A DNA stretch of 10,095 nt from an uncultured Eubacteriales bacterium (GTDB lineage Bacteria; Bacillota; Clostridia; Oscillospirales; Acutalibacteraceae): NCBI GenBank assembly GCA_900319655.1, contig ONPH01000031.1:1-10095 (forward strand), in the 5' to 3' direction. A program made the position numbers and the translations under genes. The first letter of the stretch is position 1. The number at the start of each line of letters is the position of its first letter. Below, in pieces: positions 1-6,030 of this stretch. Below the pieces are notes generated by a model. The model had not been told where the DNA came from. It worked only from the letters and a program-made list of their open reading frames with translations, and made no database searches.

Positions 1-210
<210 letters not shown>

Positions 211-229
211 AAAACTATATATATTAATA

Positions 230-262
230 AAAACGTCGGTGTCAAAAGACATCGGCGTTTTT
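230..262 (+). terminator. Intrinsic terminator after guaB
   Basis: A 14-bp stem is formed by 230-243 (AAAACGTCGGTGTC) and 248-261 (GACATCGGCGTTTT), with two G-U wobbles and an AAAA loop. The right arm ends in TTTTT at 258-262. It begins 20 nt after the guaB stop. The flanking A-tract means it could also stop minus-strand transcripts, but no minus-strand gene ends here. Confidence 0.9.
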
Positions 263-381
263 GAATGTTATCAGATTTTGTTCAAAACTATAACAATAAA
301 GACGTTAAATCGGAGCTAATCGTGTACAAATTATACAATAATAAAAAATATTCGAAATTTTTGAAACTTTTTCCGAGTTTT

Positions 382-479
382 TTGACACTACAATGGTGAA
401 AGGTCAAGAAACCCGACAGCCAATCCCGCCTTTGAAAAAGAAAGCAAGCGGCAGATTTGAAACAAAAAACAAATCGGGG
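382..479 (+). other. Possible structured 5' leader upstream of secreted mini-ORF
   Basis: The 245 nt between the guaB terminator and the next start are AT-rich except for a compact segment of about 100 nt. That segment can form TTGAC (382-386) with GTCAA (403-407), CCGC (426-429) with GCGG (448-451), and GATTTG (454-459) with CAAATC (470-475). CGGG at 475-478 can also pair with CCCG at 412-415 or 425-428, which would make a branched or pseudoknotted fold ending about 15 nt before the ribosome binding site. The string GAAACCCGACAGCC (409-422) recalls the 3' half of the ydaO (c-di-AMP) riboswitch, but the G-rich 5' half of that family is not visible, so no class is assigned. All stems are short and unsupported by covariation. 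No convincing -35/-10 pair was found upstream. Confidence 0.25.
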
Positions 480-507
480 ACGAAATACTATTAAGGAGGA
501 CTTTTAA

Positions 508-681
508 ATGAAGTCAAAAAATTTTTTAGCGGTACTTTTATCTGTGTTAACATTTTTATCATGTATGACAATTATGTCGGCTTCCGCAAAGGAATGGGAA
601 AAAGATGGCGTCGAGTTTTTTTATTCCGTAGACATAGACAATAACGCTTCGATAGAAGACATATTTAACTTTGTCAGATAA
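508..681 (+). CDS. Small secreted protein, possible N-terminal remnant of an LRR-type surface protein
   Basis: A 57-codon ORF starts at ATG 508 behind a very strong AAGGAGG site (493-499) with good spacing, so translation is likely. Residues 1-27 form a clear signal peptide: MKSK, a hydrophobic core FLAVLLSVLTFLSCM, then a polar end MSASA, with likely cleavage before KEWEK. The mature part would be only about 30 residues (KEWEKDGVEFFYSVD...NFVR). The 'WEKDGVEF' opening resembles the short beta-strand lead-in that often follows the signal peptide of BspA-like LRR proteins. That suggests either a genuine small secreted peptide or the surviving 5' end of a second LRR gene; I cannot tell which. 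It stops at TAA 679-681, next to an A8 run and 22 nt before the next signal-peptide gene, which is in another frame. Function unknown. Confidence 0.55.
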   Translation: MKSKNFLAVLLSVLTFLSCMTIMSASAKEWEKDGVEFFYSVDIDNNASIEDIFNFVR

Positions 682-687
682 AAAAAA

Positions 688-696
688 GGAAGAGGA
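688..696 (+). promoter_or_regulatory. Ribosome binding site fixing the LRR protein start at 704
   Basis: The purine-rich GGAAGAGGA lies 7 nt before ATG 704. The frame is open further upstream to a TTG at 671, but using that start would add a lysine/glutamate-rich lead before the signal peptide. Starting at 704 puts MNFLRR and the hydrophobic core at the N-terminus, as expected for export. Confidence 0.7.
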
Positions 697-703
697 AGAA
701 ACA

Positions 704-1984
704 ATGAATTTTTTAAGAAGAACAATAGCGGTAATTATGTCGGGCATTATGCTCGCGAGCACAGGAGCAGTCGCTGTAAGCGCTGCCGAAACATCCGCGT
801 CAACAGTATCAAAAAACAGCGACATAGTAGAGGGCAAAGGCGCGAACTTATGGAGCTTTAATAAAAAAACAGGCGAATTAAAAATAAAGAAAATCGGAGA
901 CAAAGAGATTTTTTACATCGACGATGAAAGCTCTCCCGGAGATTATCTTCCGTGGAAAAAGTATGTTAAGGATATTAAAACCGCGACAATCGGCAAGGAA
1001 GTTACAGGTGTTTACGCAGGATGCTTTTCAGGCTGCGAAAATCTTACGCAGGTAAATCTGCCCGAAACGCTTAAATTTATAGGTTACTGTGCTTTTTCAG
1101 CTTGCTCAAGCCTTAAGAGTATTACACTTCCCGAAAGCGTTACGGAATTTGATACTTTTGCGTTTTTTAACGCTTCGGCGCTTGAAAGTATCGTAATTCC
1201 TAAAAATGTTACGAAAATAGGAGCATACGCGTTCAGCAATTGCCGCAGCCTTAAAAGTGTAAAGCTTCTCGCTGAAATGAAGGAACTTCCCAGTGATTGC
1301 TTTTCAAGATGCTCAAGTCTTACCGATGTAGAGCTTCCCGATAGTATAGAAGAATTCAGTAATCAGAGCGTATTCTCGGATTGTACAAGTCTTAAAACAA
1401 TTAAGCTGCCCGCTAATCTTAAATATCTGGGGGAGAGGTCTTTTGAGTGTTGTACAAAGCTTGAAAATATTGTTATTCCCGATACTGTTGAACAAATCGG
1501 ATATAATTGTTTCAGACGCTGTAAAAATCTTAAGAGTATTAATATTCCCGATAAGGTGACTACAATTTCCGACGAAACATTTAAGGATTGTACAAAGCTT
1601 GCTGAGATTAAGGGCGGAAAGAATGTTGACTTTATCTTCGATACTTCCTTTATAAATACGCCTATATATAACAATCCCGATAATTGGACAGACGGTGTTT
1701 TATATATTTTAAACTGTCTTGTTATCGCGAACAAAAACACTCCCAAGGATTACGTAATAAAGGACGGCACAAAACTTATTACGGAAAAAGCGTTTAATAA
1801 TCTTTCTTCGCTTGAAAGTGTTGTAATCCCCGACAGCGTTGAGATGATAAGCGGGAACGCGTTCAGTAAATGCGAAAACCTTAAAAGCGTAAAATTTGGC
1901 GAGGGTATTAAAATAATAGATGGGGGAGCCTTTAAAGGCAGTACATTAACAAACTCACCCGAAAAAAATTTAATTCTTTATTGA
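704..1984 (+). CDS. Secreted leucine-rich-repeat protein (BspA-like, LRR_5)
   Basis: This 426-aa protein has an N-terminal signal peptide (MNFLRRT, hydrophobic IAVIMSGIMLAST, then AVSAA, residues 1-28). Residues 47-95 (ANLWSFNKKTGELKI...LPWKKYVKDI) form the usual lead-in module of BspA-like proteins. About nine repeats of roughly 23 residues follow, with the pattern 'aF..C.sLksi.lP.sv..ig' (residues 97-310 and 350-412). They are split by a variable block with TPIYNN...DGVLYI (319-335), also typical of the family. Most repeats carry the consensus Cys (SGCENL, SACSSL, SDCTSL, RRCKNL). Such proteins are exported and often act in adhesion or host and microbe contact, but the partner here is unknown. 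No LPXTG motif, dockerin, SLH domain or membrane tail is visible, and the protein ends abruptly at NLILY, so it may be freely secreted or 3'-truncated. The gene is visibly more AT-rich than asnB downstream. Confidence 0.88.
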   Translation: MNFLRRTIAVIMSGIMLASTGAVAVSAAETSASTVSKNSDIVEGKGANLWSFNKKTGELKIKKIGDKEIFYIDDESSPGDYLPWKKYVKDIKTATIGKEVTGVYAGCFSGCENLTQVNLPETLKFIGYCAFSACSSLKSITLPESVTEFDTFAFFNASALESIVIPKNVTKIGAYAFSNCRSLKSVKLLAEMKELPSDCFSRCSSLTDVELPDSIEEFSNQSVFSDCTSLKTIKLPANLKYLGERSFECCTKLENIVIPDTVEQIGYNCFRRCKNLKSINIPDKVTTISDETFKDCTKLAEIKGGKNVDFIFDTSFINTPIYNNPDNWTDGVLYILNCLVIANKNTPKDYVIKDGTKLITEKAFNNLSSLESVVIPDSVEMISGNAFSKCENLKSVKFGEGIKIIDGGAFKGSTLTNSPEKNLILY

Positions 1985-2009
1985 ATTTATCGGCGTATTG
2001 TGGTAAAAT
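1981..2009 (+). promoter_or_regulatory. Promoter for asnB
   Basis: A -35 box TTGAAT (1981-1986) and an extended -10 TGG-TAAAAT (2001-2009) are separated by exactly 17 nt. The -35 overlaps the LRR gene's TGA stop. The predicted start lies near 2016, leaving a leader of about 55 nt before asnB. No terminator is visible between the LRR gene and asnB, so some read-through is possible. Confidence 0.7.
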
Positions 2010-2069
2010 AAAATTGTATATTGGAAAAATGTTATCTTTTGAAGATTCCTTTGGAAAGGGGTTATTAAT

Positions 2070-4409
2070 ATGTGTGGTATATGCGGCTTTACAGGTACGC
2101 TCGAAAACCGCGAGGAAGTCTTAAAGAAAATGACCGGGGTAATCACCCACCGCGGTCCCGATTCCGACGGCTTCTATTCCGACGAAAATATCAATATGGG
2201 TTTCAGAAGGCTCTCAATTATCGACCTCGGCACCGGCAATCAGCCGATTTATAACGAGGACAAAACCTTGATTCTCACCTTTAACGGCGAGATTTACAAC
2301 TACAAAAATCTAAAGGCGAAGCTGATTGAAAAAGGTCACACCTTCCGCACCGAGTCCGACAGCGAGGTGCTTGTTCACGGCTTTGAGGAGTGGCAGGAGG
2401 ACTTGCTCCCCAAGCTCCGCGGAATGTTCGCCTTCGCAATCTACAACACCAAAGACAAGAGCCTGTTCATCGCGCGCGACTTCTTCGGAATTAAGCCGAT
2501 GCACTACACCACCGTAGAGGGCGAGTTCGTCTACGCAAGCGAGATTAAGTCTATTCTCGAATATCCTAAGTTTGAAAAGCGCTTCAACAAACGCGCGCTT
2601 GACACCTACCTTTCATTCCAGTACGCCGTACCGCCCGAGACGTTCTTTGAGGACGTTTTCTGCCTGCTTCCGGGCAACTATCTGTGGTATAGAAACGGCG
2701 AGATTGAGACTACACGTTACTTTGAACCGCGCTTTAATCCCGATGAAAATATGAGCGAGGACGAGGCGGTTTACAGGATTGAAAAGGCGTTTGAAAACTC
2801 CGTTAACGCCCATAAAATCGCAGATGTTGAGGTCGGCTGTTTCCTGTCCTCGGGCGTTGATTCAAGTTACGTTTCGACCTACTTTGCCGACCAAAAGACC
2901 TTTACCGTGGGCTTTGACTTTGGCGACAGATATAATGAAATCAGTTGGGCAAAGGGCTTGTCCGAGAAAATCGGAGTTGAGCACCACACCCACCTTATCT
3001 CCAGCGAGGAATTCTGGGACGCCGTTCCGACGGTTCAGTATCATATGGATCAGCCGCTTGCCGATCCGTCCTGCGTGGCGCTGTACTTTGTATCGCGCCT
3101 TGCAAGCCAGTACGTAAAGGTTGTGCTCTCGGGCGAGGGCGCTGACGAGCTGTTCGGCGGCTACACCTGCTACAACGATCCGCGCGTTTTCAGAATGTAC
3201 CAAAAGTGCGTTCCGCATTTCCTGCGCAAGTTTATCCGCTTTATCTGCACCAAGCTGCCCGATATTAAGGGCAGGGATTATCTTATCCGCGCCTGCGATC
3301 CGCTCGAGGAGCGCTATATCGGCAACGCGTTTATGTACGACTTGAAGCAGAAGCAGAGCATTTTGAAGGATCCCTCAATCGCCACAGCTCCGCAGAGCTA
3401 CGCGAGAAAGCACTACTACCGCTGCCGCAAGTACGACGACGTAACCAAAATGCAGTACCTCGACATCAATATGTGGATGGTCGGTGATATTCTGCTAAAG
3501 GCGGACAGAATGAGTATGGCAAATTCCCTCGAGCTCAGAGTTCCCTTCCTCGACAAAGAGGTGTTCAAGGTGGCTTCAACGCTGCCGACGCGCCTGCGCG
3601 TTAACAAGAGCAACACCAAGTACGCTATGCGCAAGGCTGCGGCAAAGCATTTGCCCGAGGAAACCGCCGAAAAGGAAAAGCTCGGCTTCCCCGTACCCAC
3701 CAGAGAGTGGCTTAAGGACGAGAAATACTACGGCATTGTTAAGAGAAAATTCACCGGTAAAACCGCCGAGAAATTCTTTAATACAGACGCGCTTGTCGGC
3801 TGGCTCGACGAGCACTTCACCGGCAAGGAGGACAACAGCCGCCGCGTTTGGACGGTGTATGTGTTCCTCATTTGGTACGATATTTACTTTGACGAGAACG
3901 ATCCCAAGGTAGAAAAGCCCGTTAACCACCTCGACGAGCTAAAGGCGATTGCCGAGGCAAGGCGCGAAAAGCAGATTGACGCGCCCGGCGAGGTTATTAT
4001 GGCTGCTGCCGAGCAGATTGACGACGAGTATGACGCTCCTGATTTCGGCATTGACAAGAGCGCAAATAATCAGCCTGCCGAAGAAGCAGAGGAACAGCCC
4101 GAACCTCAGCCCGAGGAACAGCCTGAGCCCGACGACGGCAGCGAGCCTGCGATTGTCGAGGACGACAGCGAGCCTGCCGCGCCCGAACAGCCAAAGGAGC
4201 AGTATGTGAATATTCAAAATCCCGAGGACGATGAAATTTACGAAGCTCCGCGCAAGCCGTCAAATCATCAGGAGCAAATGCAGTGGGCAATCGACAGTAT
4301 CGAAAAGCGCTCAAAGTACCTTGACGAGCCGAACGTAATCTCGGACGAGGCGGTTGACAACATCGTAAGCCAGATTAAGTTCTTCGACGACGAGGACGAG
4401 AATAAATAA
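2070..4409 (+). CDS. asnB: Asparagine synthetase (glutamine-hydrolysing) with acidic C-terminal tail
   Basis: This cytosolic enzyme makes asparagine from aspartate, ATP and glutamine. The N-terminal class II glutaminase domain (about 1-200) starts MCGICGF, with Cys2 as nucleophile once Met is removed, plus RRLSIIDL (46-53) and NGEIYN (72-77). The synthetase domain follows with the PP-loop SSGVDSS (260-266), which binds ATP, and SGEGADELFGGY (354-365). The family domains end near residue 607 (LIWYDIYF). The remaining roughly 170 residues are unusual: a helical-looking stretch, then an acidic Pro/Glu-rich linker at about 670-720 (repeated EQPEP and DDxSEPA motifs), then a short charged end (QMQWAIDSIEKRSKYLDEP, finishing DDEDENK). 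At 779 aa it is well above the usual 510-630. The start has GGAAAGGGG (2052-2060) upstream. The tail could be an interaction segment; that is inference. Confidence 0.95.
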   Translation: MCGICGFTGTLENREEVLKKMTGVITHRGPDSDGFYSDENINMGFRRLSIIDLGTGNQPIYNEDKTLILTFNGEIYNYKNLKAKLIEKGHTFRTESDSEVLVHGFEEWQEDLLPKLRGMFAFAIYNTKDKSLFIARDFFGIKPMHYTTVEGEFVYASEIKSILEYPKFEKRFNKRALDTYLSFQYAVPPETFFEDVFCLLPGNYLWYRNGEIETTRYFEPRFNPDENMSEDEAVYRIEKAFENSVNAHKIADVEVGCFLSSGVDSSYVSTYFADQKTFTVGFDFGDRYNEISWAKGLSEKIGVEHHTHLISSEEFWDAVPTVQYHMDQPLADPSCVALYFVSRLASQYVKVVLSGEGADELFGGYTCYNDPRVFRMYQKCVPHFLRKFIRFICTKLPDIKGRDYLIRACDPLEERYIGNAFMYDLKQKQSILKDPSIATAPQSYARKHYYRCRKYDDVTKMQYLDINMWMVGDILLKADRMSMANSLELRVPFLDKEVFKVASTLPTRLRVNKSNTKYAMRKAAAKHLPEETAEKEKLGFPVPTREWLKDEKYYGIVKRKFTGKTAEKFFNTDALVGWLDEHFTGKEDNSRRVWTVYVFLIWYDIYFDENDPKVEKPVNHLDELKAIAEARREKQIDAPGEVIMAAAEQIDDEYDAPDFGIDKSANNQPAEEAEEQPEPQPEEQPEPDDGSEPAIVEDDSEPAAPEQPKEQYVNIQNPEDDEIYEAPRKPSNHQEQMQWAIDSIEKRSKYLDEPNVISDEAVDNIVSQIKFFDDEDENK

Positions 4410-4417
4410 TATAATCA

Positions 4418-4457
4418 TAACGCAAATGGGACAGTCTTTCGGCTGTCCTATACGTTA
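4418..4457 (+). other. Stem-loop between asnB and nudF without U-tract
   Basis: GGACAGTC (4429-4436) pairs with GGCTGTCC (4441-4448) around a TTTC loop, and three more pairs extend it outward. An outer stem TAACG (4418-4422) / CGTTA (4453-4457) closes a small internal loop. No run of T follows, so this is not a standard intrinsic terminator. It may be an mRNA processing or stabilising element, or a weak terminator. A TATAAT at 4410-4415 would put a transcription start near 4422, inside this element, but no matching -35 box is visible. A separate nudF-ribF promoter is therefore only a possibility. Confidence 0.5.
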
Positions 4458-4480
4458 GTAATAGAGTTTAGAGGTCATCT

Positions 4481-5026
4481 ATGAAACTAACCGAAAAAAC
4501 GCTTAAATCAACTGAAATTTTCAGCGGCAGGATTTTGCACGTCTACCACGACGACGTTGAGCTGCCCGACGGCTCTTTTTCTAAACGCGAGGTCGTCCGC
4601 CACCCGGGAGGCGTCTGCGTTGCGGCGCTCGACGAGGATAATAACCTCTTTTTCGTAAGGCAGTTCCGCTATCCCTACGCCGAGATTGTGCTCGAGCTGC
4701 CTGCCGGCAAGCTCGAAAAGGGCTCAACTCCGCTCGAAAACGGCAAGCGCGAGCTGCTCGAGGAAACCGGCGCTCAGGGCTATTCGTACATCTCGCTCGG
4801 TCAGGTTTACCCGACGCCGGGCTACACCGACGAGATTATCCACCTCTACGCCTGCCGCGTTGAAAAGCTGGGCGAGAGCCGTCCCGACGAGGGGGAGTTT
4901 TTGAACGTTGAAAAAATCCACCTCGACAAAGCCGTCGAGATGGTTCTAAACAACCAAATTCCCGACGCGAAAACGCAGATTGCGGTGCTCAAAACCGCGA
5001 TGTTATTAAAAAGCGGAAAAATCTGA
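4481..5026 (+). CDS. nudF: ADP-ribose pyrophosphatase, Nudix hydrolase
   Basis: This 181-aa protein matches the length and pattern of bacterial ADP-ribose pyrophosphatases, which hydrolyse ADP-ribose to AMP and ribose 5-phosphate in the cytosol. The N-terminal strands (ILHVYHDDVELPDGS, 18-32) are followed by VVRHPGGVCVAAL (38-50) and FFVRQFRYP (57-65). The Nudix box runs from G76 to A98, with metal-binding RELLEETGA at 90-98 and the ADPRase-type PTPGYTDE at 111-118. The box departs from the GX5EX7REUXEEXGU pattern at one place: position 82 is Ser, not Glu. The REXXEE catalytic core is intact, so activity is likely. The ATG follows AGAGGT (4470-4475). The gene lies 71 nt after asnB and only 8 nt before ribF, so it probably shares a transcript with ribF. 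Substrate assignment within the Nudix family is inferred. Confidence 0.88.
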   Translation: MKLTEKTLKSTEIFSGRILHVYHDDVELPDGSFSKREVVRHPGGVCVAALDEDNNLFFVRQFRYPYAEIVLELPAGKLEKGSTPLENGKRELLEETGAQGYSYISLGQVYPTPGYTDEIIHLYACRVEKLGESRPDEGEFLNVEKIHLDKAVEMVLNNQIPDAKTQIAVLKTAMLLKSGKI

Positions 5027-5034
5027 GGAAGCCT

Positions 5035-5967
5035 ATGCAGTGTTACTTTGAACTAAAGCGACAAGTGAATAAAACCGCCGTCGCGCTCGGCTTTTTTGAC
5101 GGTCTCCACCGCGGTCATCTAAGCGTTATCGAGCCTGCCGCGCAGCAGAGCAAAAACGGTCTGACGAGCGTTTGCCTGACCTTCGGCAAAAGCCCGAAAG
5201 CCGTCATCAGCGGAATGGACACGCCCATGCTTATGACGCACGGCGACAAGATTAAAGCGCTCGAAGGCCTAGGCATTGACAAGACCTTTTTCATCGACTT
5301 TAATTCGGTTAAGGAGCTCGGCGCGCAGGAGTTTTTTGACAGGGTTATCTGCGAAACGCTCAGCGCGAAAAAGCTCTACTGCGGCTTTAATTACCGATTC
5401 GGCAAGAACGCCTCGGGCGACGTCGAACTGCTCGAAAAGCTGTGCAAAGAAAAGGGGATAGAGCTTTTTGTCGCTCCGCCGTTCAAAATCGGCAGCGAGG
5501 TTGTTTGCTCGTCGCTGATTAAGCAGAAAATTGCCGACGGCAGAGTGAGCGAGGCAAACCTTATGCTCGGCAGTCTGTTCGGCTTTTCCGCGCCTGTTTT
5601 GCACGGCAAGCGCTTGGGCAGAGAGCTCGGCACGCCGACAATCAACCAAGCCGTTCAGAAAGGACTTATCCTGCCGAAATTCGGCGTGTACGCTTCCGTC
5701 GTAACGCTCGAAAGCGGAGAGCGCTTCTGCGGAGTTACAAACGTCGGTATCAAGCCCACCGTCGGCGGAGAAAAACCGCTCTACGAAACCTGGATGCCAA
5801 AGTACCGCGGAAGCGAAATCTACGGTCAGACAGCCGATATCCGCCTGCTAGACTTTATCAGAGCCGAAAAGCGCTTTGACAGCCTTAACGACCTGAAAAG
5901 GGAGATTTTCCTCAACAGCAAGGTTGCGCTGTCAATCTACGAAAACCACGAAAAACACAACGCTTGA
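5035..5967 (+). CDS. ribF: Bifunctional riboflavin kinase / FAD synthetase
   Basis: RibF converts riboflavin to FMN and then FAD. At 310 aa it has the normal prokaryotic length. The N-terminal FMN adenylyltransferase domain (about 1-180) carries the HIGH-type motif ALGFFDGLHRGH (17-28), then GFNYRFGKNASGD (117-129) and the ISSTxIR-like site, which here reads VCSSLIK (157-163). The C-terminal flavokinase domain (about 185-305) shows GKRLGRELGTPTIN (191-204), which includes the PTxN motif, then FGVYASVV (216-223), GVTNVGIKPT (233-242) and YETW (250-253). The conserved Glu is kept, but the usual following His is Trp. The start is fixed by TGAGGAAG (5024-5031), which overlaps the nudF stop codon, so the two genes are probably translationally coupled. 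The stop codon overlaps the -35 box of the next promoter. Confidence 0.94.
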   Translation: MQCYFELKRQVNKTAVALGFFDGLHRGHLSVIEPAAQQSKNGLTSVCLTFGKSPKAVISGMDTPMLMTHGDKIKALEGLGIDKTFFIDFNSVKELGAQEFFDRVICETLSAKKLYCGFNYRFGKNASGDVELLEKLCKEKGIELFVAPPFKIGSEVVCSSLIKQKIADGRVSEANLMLGSLFGFSAPVLHGKRLGRELGTPTINQAVQKGLILPKFGVYASVVTLESGERFCGVTNVGIKPTVGGEKPLYETWMPKYRGSEIYGQTADIRLLDFIRAEKRFDSLNDLKREIFLNSKVALSIYENHEKHNA

Positions 5968-5991
5968 CATAAGTGTTAAAATATATATGAA
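5964..5991 (+). promoter_or_regulatory. Probable promoter for htpG
   Basis: A perfect TTGACA (5964-5969) overlaps the ribF stop. The best -10 candidate is TATGAA (5986-5991), four of six consensus bases, with a 16-nt spacer in a very AT-rich stretch. No CIRCE inverted repeat (TTAGCACTC-N9-GAGTGCTAA) is present, so HrcA control of htpG is not indicated here. Confidence 0.55.
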
Positions 5992-6030
5992 GGCAATAAT
6001 TTTGAAATCATTAAAAAGGAAGTAATCAAG

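Noticed and set aside
382..394. TTGACA and TACAAT close together upstream of the mini-ORF
   Set aside because: They are one base apart, so they cannot form one promoter. No -10 lies 16-18 nt after TTGACA. TTGAC more plausibly pairs with GTCAA at 403-407.
382..480. ydaO (c-di-AMP) riboswitch
   Set aside because: Only the ACCCGACAGC-like 3' string resembles the family. The G-rich 5' half and the closing CGCUUA/UAAGCG stem were not found.
671..703. TTG start at 671 for the LRR protein
   Set aside because: It adds a Lys/Glu-rich lead before the signal peptide and has no ribosome binding site, whereas ATG 704 has GGAAGAGGA at good spacing.
2310..4314. Several open frames of 60-118 codons on both strands within asnB, and similar ones within nudF, ribF, htpG and the transporter
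   Set aside because: They lie wholly inside well-identified genes, show no domain pattern and have no ribosome binding sites. They are frame shadows of GC-rich coding sequence.
4405..4415. TATAAT after asnB as a stand-alone promoter for nudF-ribF
   Set aside because: It is a perfect -10, but no -35 lies at 16-18 nt spacing and there is no TGn extension. It is mentioned only with the hairpin.
5964..6030. CIRCE heat-shock operator ahead of htpG
   Set aside because: No TTAGCACTC or GAGTGCTAA half-sites are present.
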